Origin: Pseudomonadota bacterium
GTDB lineage: Bacteria > Pseudomonadota > Alphaproteobacteria > Reyranellales > Reyranellaceae
Length of the DNA stretch: 8,528 nt
Assembly (NCBI GenBank): GCA_023436825.1
Contig: JAEZHS010000270.1
Span: 1 to 8,528 of the forward strand
Direction: 5' to 3'
This document shows, piece by piece, positions 1 through 7,888 of the stretch. A program made the position numbers and the translations under genes. The notes below the pieces were generated by a model. That model made no database searches. It worked only from the letters and a program-made list of their open reading frames with translations, and was not told the origin of the DNA. How positions within the stretch are numbered: the stretch's first letter is position 1; each line of letters opens with the position of its first letter.

Positions 1-1
1 G

Positions 2-259
2 ATCCGAGATCGACGTTGGCGCCCGGCTGGCTCTGCGGCGATTGTTCACGCAGTCGAGAGCGAGATATTTGATTCATGCGGCTTTGTTGATCGAGTACAG
101 GCCTGCCCCTTCGCGATCCCGTCTGTCGCCGGGGTGTTGGGCACTCGCTCCTTCATGTGCGTAAATATCGTATTGGAAAATTTATTCAAGAGCATGCGCA
201 GTGGCATGCCGGTTGATAACATCGACCAAGCCCTGAGGAATGCGGCCATAAAACATTGA
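2..259 (+). CDS. 3' end of an unidentified open frame, cut by the window edge
   Basis: A plus-strand frame is open from base 2 to a TGA at 257-259, giving 85 residues with no stop. The other two plus frames stop near 70 and 164. The readable C-terminus contains the stretches FAIPSVAGVLGTRSF, VNIVLENLFKSM and a predicted helical tail DNIDQALRNAAIKH, which look protein-like but match no family I can name. Third-position G/C preference is only moderate and weaker than in the downstream genes, so this may be a diverging gene end, a pseudogene remnant or chance. A minus-strand frame at 46-249 overlaps it and looks like its shadow. The first copy of the operator-like repeat (162-188) lies inside this frame. 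No function is proposed. If the frame is not real, bases 1-477 contain only regulatory sequence. Confidence 0.35.
   Translation: MRDRRWRPAGSAAIVHAVESEIFDSCGFVDRVQACPFAIPSVAGVLGTRSFMCVNIVLENLFKSMRSGMPVDNIDQALRNAAIKH
162..188. promoter_or_regulatory. Operator-like repeat, copy 1
   Basis: This 27-bp element shares 23 of 27 positions with 361-387, including an uninterrupted TATTGGAAAATTT core (171-183) followed after one base by TTCA (185-188). The core is imperfectly palindromic, of the form TTGnAnAAnTTnTnCAA, and contains GGAA-N6-TTCA. From memory, the RpiR-family regulator IolR of Sinorhizobium meliloti binds GGAA-N6-TTCC, so an RpiR-type repressor is a reasonable guess, but no regulator gene is visible in the window. 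The copy lies within the end of the possible upstream coding frame. Confidence 0.6.
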
Positions 260-284
260 CTTTACTTATTATTTGATCGAATTC
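256..284 (+). promoter_or_regulatory. Weak candidate promoter for the operon
   Basis: TTGACT at 256-261 is one base from the consensus -35 hexamer. It sits in the most AT-rich part of the leader, between the two operator copies and overlapping the stop codon of the upstream frame. With a 17-bp spacer the -10 position would be GAATTC (279-284), a poor match, so the call is tentative. If correct, transcription would start near 290, copy 1 would lie about 70-95 bp upstream of the promoter and copy 2 about 70 bp downstream of the start. Confidence 0.22.
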
Positions 285-360
285 CGAGATTGAGGCGATG
301 TGCCCGCCAATGAGGTGGCCCGGCAAAAAATCCGGCAAAAGAAGATTCCCGGCCAGAATA

Positions 361-387
361 CAAATTTCCTATTGGAAAATTTGTTCA
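361..387. promoter_or_regulatory. Operator-like repeat, copy 2
   Basis: This is the second copy of the element at 162-188, in the same orientation and offset by exactly 199 bp. It carries the TATTGGAAAATTT core at 370-382 and TTCA at 384-387. Here CAAATTT (361-367) and AAATTTG (377-383) also form an inverted repeat around the core. The 8-bp palindrome TCACGTGA (385-392) overlaps its right edge. It lies 90 bp upstream of the dipeptidase start, a plausible position for an operator controlling the operon. Nothing else that I recognise lies in the rest of the 260-477 leader, apart from a 9-bp CCGGCAAAA direct repeat at 320-328 and 332-340. Confidence 0.62.
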
Positions 388-461
388 CGTGATGCTAGCT
401 CCACCGCGGGAAGAGTGTGGGTCGAGAGTCGCTGCCGCTCCGTGGTGGTCGCCCGCGAACC

Positions 462-469
462 AGGAGGAG
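462..469 (+). promoter_or_regulatory. Strong ribosome binding site of the first operon gene
   Basis: AGGAGGAG lies 8 to 10 bases before the ATG at 478 and is the best Shine-Dalgarno sequence in the window. It fixes the dipeptidase start and argues against the overlapping 65-codon frame that begins at 389. Most downstream genes have weaker sites or rely on stop/start overlaps, which fits this being the lead gene of the operon. Confidence 0.75.
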
Positions 470-477
470 AATTGTAG

Positions 478-1485
478 ATGTCTGTTGACGCAAAAGAGCT
501 TCACGCGAAGTCGATCATCATCGACGCCGTCTGCCCGCTGCTTGCGCGGAAGGAACTGCTCGATGACTACAGGAAGGGCGGGCTGACGGCGGTGGCTCCG
601 ACCGTCGGCGGCTTTGCAAACGCGGCCGCGACGATGCGCAGCCTCGGGGAATGGGTGAAGCTGATCCGTGACCGCGGGGACGCTATTCTGGTTCGTCGAG
701 CGGCCGACATCGAGGAAGCGAAGCGCACCAACAAGATCGGGCTGATCTTCCATTTCCAGGGCACAGAGCCGATCGAAGACAATCTCGACTTGATCGACGC
801 CTACAAGGCCCTCGGTGTCGGCATCATTCAGCTGGCGTACAACGTCAAGAACCGGATCGGTGACGGGTGTGAAGAGCGCACGGACGCCGGCCTGAGCCGC
901 TTCGGCCTGAAGGCGATCGCCCGCATGAATGAAGCGCGCGTGATCGTCGACTGCTCCCACACCGGCTATCGCACGACGATGGACGCCTTCGAGGCGTCCA
1001 CGGCTCCGACCGTGTTCTCGCACGCCAATCCGCGCAACGTCTATGGAACGCCGCGCAACATCGTCGATGAACAGATCAAGGCGGCCGCCAAGAGCGGCGG
1101 CCTCACGGGAATTGTCGGCTTCCCGGCGTTCGTCGCCGCCGACAAGCGTCCGACGATCGATCAATACATCGACCACGTGAGCTACGTCGCCGATCTGGTC
1201 GGCATCGACCACGTGTCGCTCGGCATCGACTACTTCGCCGGACAGACGCCCTACATGCCCGACGACGAGGCGACGACGTCATATGAAGCAACGATCGCCT
1301 CGGGACGATGGAGCCCCAAGGCCTACCCGCCCCCGCCCTATCACTATCCCGAGGGCATCGAGACGCCCGATCGCCTGCCCAACTTGACCGCGGCCCTGGT
1401 GCGACGCGGCTTCAACGAGACCGACATCCGCAAGGTCCTGGGTGAGAACTGGATGCGTGTCTACCGAGCAGTGTGGGGAGCGTAG
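478..1485 (+). CDS. Peptidase family M19 (membrane/renal dipeptidase-like) protein with atypical metal site
   Basis: This 335-residue protein belongs to the M19 amidohydrolase-fold family, whose members hydrolyse dipeptides, often with a D-residue at the C-terminal position. Length is normal for bacterial members. Family landmarks are present in order: the glutamate region GTEP (E97), an LAYNVKN strand end (119-125) equivalent to the usual L-T-H-N region, the metal histidines in DCSH (H161) and SHAN (H182), TPRN (R193), the acidic residue of LGID (D251) and the terminal LGENWMRV helix. The N-terminal zinc-binding H-x-D motif is not there: the aligned stretch is IIIDAVCPLL (13-22), with V18 and P20 where His and Asp are expected. 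The enzyme may therefore bind one metal or use other ligands. There is no signal peptide or hydrophobic anchor, so it should act in the cytoplasm on imported peptide. It is the first gene of the operon and the importer genes follow within 2 bp. Family assignment is firm; substrate and activity are unknown. Confidence 0.9.
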   Translation: MSVDAKELHAKSIIIDAVCPLLARKELLDDYRKGGLTAVAPTVGGFANAAATMRSLGEWVKLIRDRGDAILVRRAADIEEAKRTNKIGLIFHFQGTEPIEDNLDLIDAYKALGVGIIQLAYNVKNRIGDGCEERTDAGLSRFGLKAIARMNEARVIVDCSHTGYRTTMDAFEASTAPTVFSHANPRNVYGTPRNIVDEQIKAAAKSGGLTGIVGFPAFVAADKRPTIDQYIDHVSYVADLVGIDHVSLGIDYFAGQTPYMPDDEATTSYEATIASGRWSPKAYPPPPYHYPEGIETPDRLPNLTAALVRRGFNETDIRKVLGENWMRVYRAVWGA

Positions 1486-1487
1486 CC

Positions 1488-3026
1488 ATGAGGATACACA
1501 TGACAAAATTTGCGCGGATACTCAGTGCAAGCGCGTCTCTCGCGATCATCGCCATGTCCGGCCAGGCGCTGGCCGGCAAAGGCGACGATACGTTGAATGC
1601 CGCCTTCGAGGAGGAAGTCGCCACACTCGATCCTTACAAGGAGATTTCGCGCTCGGGTCTCATCTTGGGCCGAATGCTCTTCGACAACCTGCTGCTCAAG
1701 GACCAGAAGAGCGGTGAGTTCCTCCCGGCACTCGCCGAGTCCTACAAGGTCATCGACGGCAAGACGCTCGAGTTCGTGATCCGCAAGGGCGTGAAGTTCC
1801 ACGACGGCAGCGAGCTGTCGGCCGATGACGTCGTGTATACGCTCAATACCGTCGCGGCGAAGGAATACAACGCACGCTTCCAGGTCGCGGTGAACTGGAT
1901 CGAGGTCGTCGAGAAGACCGGCCCGGATACCGTCCGTCTTCGCATGAAATCGGTGTACCCGATGGCGCTGGAGATGCTGTCGGGCAATCTGCCGATCTTC
2001 TCCAAGCGGCAGCTCGAAGCGGGCGGGTCCGCCGGCATATCCGCCAAGCCAATCGGCACCGGCCCCTATCGGCTCGTCGAAATGACAGCCGGCAGGCGCT
2101 ACGCGTTGGAGCGTTTCGACGACTACTACGCCGCCAGCCCCAAAGGTCGGCCGGCCATCAAGCGATTGGTCGTCCGCGTTCTGCCGGAAGCCAATGTGCA
2201 GTATGCCGAGCTGCTGAACGGACAGCTCGACTGGATCTGGCGTCTGCCGCCGGACGCGGCAAAGCGGCTGTCCGGCCGGCCCAACATCACGGTCAAGAGC
2301 TGGCCGATCATGCGTATCGGCTACATCTCGATGAATCCGCACTTCGAGGGTGGGAAGTCCCCTCTCGCCGATGTTCGCGTGCGGCAAGCCATCAATTATG
2401 CTGTCGACAAACAGCGAATCATAAAGGCCCTGGTTGGTGGAGTATCCGAACCGCTCTACTCGGCCTGCCACCCGGTCCAGTTCGGATGCTCGACGGACGT
2501 CACGAAGTATGCATTCGACCCCAAGAAAGCTAAGGAGTTGCTGACTGAAGCCGGGTATCCAAATGGCTTCTCGCTCGAGCTCGTGACGGCGCCGTCGTTC
2601 CCGCGGGCGCATATCGAGGCGATTGCCGCCAACCTGTCGGCTGTCGGTATTCGCACCACCATCAATGAGCAGCAACCCGCTCCTGCGCGGACGACCTGGA
2701 TGGAAGGGCGAGCGGCAGCAATCGTCAGTGCCTGGGGTGCCTACGGTGTTGGCGACGCCGCTCTCGGGACCAGCCCTTTCTTTGGTGGCACCGGTGACGA
2801 CGTCGTGAAGGACCCGAAGGCGATCGCCGACTTGAAGATCGCCGACAGTTCGGCCGATCGCGAAGAGCGGAAGAAGCACTATGCGGCCGCACAAAGGTAT
2901 ATTGCCGATCAAGCGTACTGGCTGCCTCTGTGGACCTACAGCGTGAACACAGCGCAAAACAGCAGCCTGGTCCTGGATGTCGATCCAGACGAGTTTGTGC
3001 CGTTCTACAGGGCTTCTTGGAAGTAG
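1488..3026 (+). CDS. Periplasmic peptide-binding protein of an ABC importer (SBP family 5, DppA/OppA-like)
   Basis: This 512-residue protein is the solute receptor of the transporter encoded just downstream. A signal peptide is clear: basic start (MRIHMTKFAR), hydrophobic stretch to about residue 24, and an ALA signal peptidase I site giving cleavage after A29. There is no lipobox, so it should be soluble in the periplasm. Family-5 hallmarks include FHDGSELSADDVVYTL (104-119), PIGTGPYRL (188-196), VRQAINYAVDKQRII (298-312) and the AGYPNGFSLEL strand (355-365). C327 and C334 (ACHPVQFGC) could form a disulfide. The start is uncertain. ATG 1488 has GGGGAG 7 bases upstream and begins 2 bases after the dipeptidase stop. 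ATG 1500 has GAGGA at close spacing, and GTG 1473 would overlap the previous gene. I prefer 1488, and all choices keep the signal peptide. The ligand is probably a di- or oligopeptide, judging by the dipeptidase next door, but family-5 receptors also bind other compounds. Confidence 0.93.
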   Translation: MRIHMTKFARILSASASLAIIAMSGQALAGKGDDTLNAAFEEEVATLDPYKEISRSGLILGRMLFDNLLLKDQKSGEFLPALAESYKVIDGKTLEFVIRKGVKFHDGSELSADDVVYTLNTVAAKEYNARFQVAVNWIEVVEKTGPDTVRLRMKSVYPMALEMLSGNLPIFSKRQLEAGGSAGISAKPIGTGPYRLVEMTAGRRYALERFDDYYAASPKGRPAIKRLVVRVLPEANVQYAELLNGQLDWIWRLPPDAAKRLSGRPNITVKSWPIMRIGYISMNPHFEGGKSPLADVRVRQAINYAVDKQRIIKALVGGVSEPLYSACHPVQFGCSTDVTKYAFDPKKAKELLTEAGYPNGFSLELVTAPSFPRAHIEAIAANLSAVGIRTTINEQQPAPARTTWMEGRAAAIVSAWGAYGVGDAALGTSPFFGGTGDDVVKDPKAIADLKIADSSADREERKKHYAAAQRYIADQAYWLPLWTYSVNTAQNSSLVLDVDPDEFVPFYRASWK

Positions 3027-3037
3027 TTGAGTGCACG

Positions 3038-3074
3038 TGACCACCGGCCGGGATCGCCCTCCGGCCGGTGGTCA
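3038..3074 (+). promoter_or_regulatory. Strong intercistronic stem-loop
   Basis: TGACCACCGGCCGG (3038-3051) is perfectly complementary to CCGGCCGGTGGTCA (3061-3074), giving a 14-bp, very GC-rich stem with a 9-base loop. It lies 11 bases after the binding-protein stop and 23 bases before the preferred start of the first permease. No T-run follows it, so it does not look like a normal intrinsic terminator. In many ABC operons such a structure after the receptor gene blocks 3' exonuclease and lets the receptor be made in excess over the membrane subunits, and that is the likely role here (inference). Confidence 0.8.
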
Positions 3075-3097
3075 GCCTTTGCCGCACGAGAAGCAGT

Positions 3098-4015
3098 ATG
3101 TCTCGCTACATTTTTCGTCGATCCGTCTCCGGGGTTTTGTTGCTTCTCGCTGTGTCTCTCGCGACCTTTTTCTTGATATTTGCGGGCGGCGATCCGGCGA
3201 CGCGCATGGCGGGAGAATCGGGCAGCGCCGCCGATATCGCCCGGATACGCGAGGCTTACGGCTTCGATCGCCCGATCATCGTGCAATACCTGTCATGGCT
3301 CGGCGGCTTCGTCTCCGGAGACCTCGGGCAGAGCCTGTACTTCAACCTGCCGGTTTCATCGATCGTGATCGAGCGCCTCGGCATCACCATGAGACTTGGC
3401 GCCTGCGCCATCGTCCTGGCCGTCGCCATCGGCGTTTCGCTGGGCATTGCCGCCGGCTGCCGGCCCAATACGCGAATTGACCGGTTCGCCCTGATATTCG
3501 CCGTCGTCGGCCAGGCGCTGCCGACGTTCTGGTTCGCGCTCCTTCTCGTCATTGTCTTCAGCGTCGAGTACCCGATCCTTCCGAGTTCCGGGCTCGACAG
3601 CTGGCGGCATTATATCCTGCCGACGGTGGTGCTCTCGTATTTCGCGGCACCCGCCATCATGCGGCTTACGAGATCGGGCATGATCAACGTCCTCGACACC
3701 GACTACATTCGCACGGCGCGCGCCATGGGGCTGCTTCCGCGCAAGGTCCTGATGAAATACGCGCTGCGCAACGCGCTGATTCCGGTCGTCAGCCTCTCGG
3801 CGGCCCAATTCGGCTATATGCTGGCCGGGTCCGTGGTGGTCGAGAGCGTGTTCGCCATCAACGGCGCCGGCCGCCTTGCGTGGGAATCGATTCTCCGAAG
3901 CGACCTCCCCGTCATTCAAGCGCTCGTCCTTTGTTTCTCGCTCATCTACATCGTGCTGACGTTTCTTGCCGACGTAGTGAACGCTTGGCTCGACCCCCGG
4001 ATGAGGATGTCGTGA
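3098..4015 (+). CDS. ABC transporter permease, DppB/OppB-like
   Basis: This 305-residue inner-membrane subunit is of the binding-protein-dependent peptide importer type. An N-terminal membrane helix (about 9-29) follows a basic start, SRYIFRR. The periplasmic segment REAYGFDRPIIVQYLSWL (51-68) and GDLGQS (74-79) are typical of DppB. Further helices lie at about 98-120, 130-156, 172-188, 230-252 and 272-294. The cytoplasmic EAA loop that docks on the ATPases is TDYIRTARAMGLLPRKVLMK (201-220). The ATG at 3098 is preferred because it gives the normal DppB N-terminus; only a weak GAGAAG precedes it. A GTG at 3068 would place the start inside the stem-loop. The gene ends in GTGA, shared with the next permease. 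Confidence 0.93.
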   Translation: MSRYIFRRSVSGVLLLLAVSLATFFLIFAGGDPATRMAGESGSAADIARIREAYGFDRPIIVQYLSWLGGFVSGDLGQSLYFNLPVSSIVIERLGITMRLGACAIVLAVAIGVSLGIAAGCRPNTRIDRFALIFAVVGQALPTFWFALLLVIVFSVEYPILPSSGLDSWRHYILPTVVLSYFAAPAIMRLTRSGMINVLDTDYIRTARAMGLLPRKVLMKYALRNALIPVVSLSAAQFGYMLAGSVVVESVFAINGAGRLAWESILRSDLPVIQALVLCFSLIYIVLTFLADVVNAWLDPRMRMS

Positions 4016-4904
4016 GCACAGCCAAACCATCAGCACCTCCAGCCACAGGTGCGTCCATGCCGCGATTGTTGCCGCGGTGGCGGCAGCACGGAGGCTTCCT
4101 GTTCGGATGCGTCGTGCTCGCCATCATGGCGATGCTGGCGATCTTCGCCCCGCTCCTGACGCCCTATGATCCATATGCTCAGGACCTCCTGGCGCGCATG
4201 CAGCCTCCCGTGTGGATGGATGGCGGCAGCTGGGCGCATCCGTTCGGCACCGACCATCTCGGTCGTGATTACTGGTCACGCCTGTTGTTCGGCGCGCGTG
4301 TCTCCCTTCTCGTGGGACTGAGCGTCACCGCCATTTCGTGCCTGATCGGCACCACCTTGGGCGTCGTGGCCGGTTATTTTGGCGGCCGCGTCGATACGGT
4401 GATCTCGTTCCTGATTACCGCACGCCTGGCCATTCCGGTGATCCTGGTGGCTTTGGCAGTGGTGGCCTTGGTCGGCTCCTCGCTGCAGATCGTCATCGGC
4501 GTGCTCGGCCTCTTGCTCTGGGACCGCTTTGCGATCGTCATGCGCGCGACGACGCAGCAAATCCGGTCCGCCGACTTCATTGTCGCTTCCCGCGTTCAGG
4601 GAGCGTCCAACTTTCAGATCATCGTCCAGGAGGTTCTTCCCAACGTCGTCAACAACCTGCTGGTCGTGGCAACGTTGGAAATCGCGCAAGCGATCGTCCT
4701 CGAGGCCGCGCTTTCCTTCCTGGGTATCGGGGTCCCGGCACCCACCCCGTCCTGGGGCCTGATGATCGCCGAAGGCCGCGCGAACATTCTCTTCGATCCG
4801 TGGCTCATCACGATCCCGGGGGCATTTCTCTTCATGCTCGTGCTTGCAACCAACATGACCGGCGACGGCCTGCGCGATCTGACTTCGCCCGAGAGTCGGA
4901 ACCG

Positions 4905-4908
<4 letters not shown>
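4012..4908 (+). CDS. ABC transporter permease, DppC/OppC-like
   Basis: This 298-residue protein is the partner membrane subunit of the importer. After a proline/alanine-rich N-terminus come a first helix (about 29-50), the hallmark periplasmic stretch PFGTDHLGRDYWSRLLFGAR (77-96), helices at about 99-122, 131-153 and 158-173, and the EAA loop SADFIVASRVQGASNFQIIV (186-205). The family sequence EAALSFLGIGVPAPTPSWG follows at 231-249, and the last helix is about 264-282. The GTG at 4012 overlaps the previous stop as GTGA and has GAGG 5 bases upstream. A frame extension back to 3880 lies inside the first permease and shows no permease-like sequence, so it was not used. The C-terminal stop overlaps the following ATPase start as ATGA. 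Confidence 0.93.
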
Positions 4909-6889
<1,981 letters not shown>

Positions 6890-6934
6890 GCGTGTAGCGA
6901 TGGTGCCCCGAGTACCGGGAACAGGAGTAGCATT

Positions 6935-7888
6935 GTGAAGTTGATTTCGGCGGCGGAGATTGGCCAGACCCTCGACTGGCCATCGACCATCCACGCTTTG
7001 GAGCAGGCTTTCAGGCAGGAGAGCAGGATGCCGACGCGGCATCATCACGTCATGACGGACGGGCCCGAGCCGCCTGTCCACCTGCTGATGCCTGCGTGGG
7101 TTCCCGACCGGTATCTCGGCGTCAAGGCGGTGAACGTGTTTCCTGCCAACGCGCAGATCGGCAAACCCGCGGTGTCAGGCATCTATCTGCTGTTTTCTGC
7201 CCGGACGGGCGAGACGTTGGCGATATTGGAGGGCGGCGAACTGACCGCGCGACGGACGGCAGCCGCCTCCGCACTGGCGGCTCGCTATATCGCGCGCAGA
7301 GATGCCAGTCGCCTGCTCATCGTCGGCACCGGCCGCCTATCGAGGCATCTCGCATCCGCCCACGCATCGGTGCGGCCGATCACACAGGTCTCCGTGTGGG
7401 GACGCAATCCGGACAAGGCGGCAGGCGTGGCGAAGGCGCTATGCGAAAGCGGACTGCACGCCGATGCCGTCGTCGACCTGGAAGCAGCCGTTGCACGGGC
7501 GGATATCGTGAGCTGCGCCACGCTCAGCACCCGTCCGTTGGTGCGAGGCGCCTGGCTCAGACCTGGAACACATCTCGATTTGGTCGGCGGCTTCACGCCG
7601 GCAATGCGAGAGGCGGACGATGACGCAATCCGGCGGAGCAAGGTCTTCGTCGACACCAGAGCAGGCGCGATGAAGGAAGCCGGTGACATTGTCGTTCCAT
7701 TGCAGACGGCCGTGCTCTCCCCGGACGAGATCCAGGGCGATCTGTTCGACCTTGTGCGCAATGACCATCCCGGCCGCACCAACGACGAGCACATAACCCT
7801 GTTCAAATCCGTCGGCGTGGCGATCGAGGATCTCGCCGCTGCTTCCCTGGTATACGAGAAGTCTTCACATGTGCCTGCTGGCGCATGA
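6935..7888 (+). CDS. Ornithine cyclodeaminase/mu-crystallin family protein, probable cyclic ketimine reductase
   Basis: This 317-residue protein has the OCD/mu-crystallin two-domain fold. The substrate region has K64 (GVKAVNVFPAN, 62-72) and the block GGELTARRTAAASALAARYI (100-119). The Rossmann domain follows with IVGTGRL (129-135) and VWGRNP (154-159). LDLVGGFTPAMREAD (214-228) supplies the acidic catalytic region with E226 and D228. The second Rossmann strand ends in W-G-R with no acidic residue, which suggests NADPH rather than NADH binding. Together with the GTGR variant this fits the pyrroline-2-carboxylate/piperideine-2-carboxylate reductase branch better than true ornithine cyclodeaminase (inference from family knowledge). 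The GTG start at 6935 has AGGAG 7 bases upstream. The 45-bp gap from the ATPase holds only a weak CCCG/CGGG hairpin (6907-6919). The stop overlaps the next start as ATGA, tying it to the flavoprotein. Confidence 0.88.
   Translation: MKLISAAEIGQTLDWPSTIHALEQAFRQESRMPTRHHHVMTDGPEPPVHLLMPAWVPDRYLGVKAVNVFPANAQIGKPAVSGIYLLFSARTGETLAILEGGELTARRTAAASALAARYIARRDASRLLIVGTGRLSRHLASAHASVRPITQVSVWGRNPDKAAGVAKALCESGLHADAVVDLEAAVARADIVSCATLSTRPLVRGAWLRPGTHLDLVGGFTPAMREADDDAIRRSKVFVDTRAGAMKEAGDIVVPLQTAVLSPDEIQGDLFDLVRNDHPGRTNDEHITLFKSVGVAIEDLAAASLVYEKSSHVPAGA

Noticed and set aside
320..340. CCGGCAAAA direct repeat, 12-bp period
   Set aside because: It has only two 9-bp copies and could be chance in this A-rich leader. 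There is no support as an operator or recombination site.
389..586. Plus-strand 65-codon frame starting in the leader
   Set aside because: It has no Shine-Dalgarno sequence, overlaps the dipeptidase in another frame, and the strong AGGAGG serves the ATG at 478.
385..1212. Minus-strand open frame of 275 codons opposite the dipeptidase and its leader
   Set aside because: It covers the ribosome binding site and conserved M19 motifs of the opposite strand, and no family is recognisable in it.
1461..3044. Minus-strand open frame of 527 codons opposite the peptide-binding protein
   Set aside because: It mirrors a clearly recognisable family-5 receptor, and its translation is rich in R, D, G and H with no domain I recognise. 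It is an antisense shadow of GC-rich codon use.
3880..4011. Upstream extension of the second permease to a GTG at 3880
   Set aside because: It would overlap the first permease by 136 bp and adds residues unlike any permease N-terminus. The GTG at 4012 has a better site and the usual GTGA overlap.
6907..6919. Small CCCG/CGGG hairpin before the reductase gene
   Set aside because: A four-base stem with no T-run is too weak to call a terminator.
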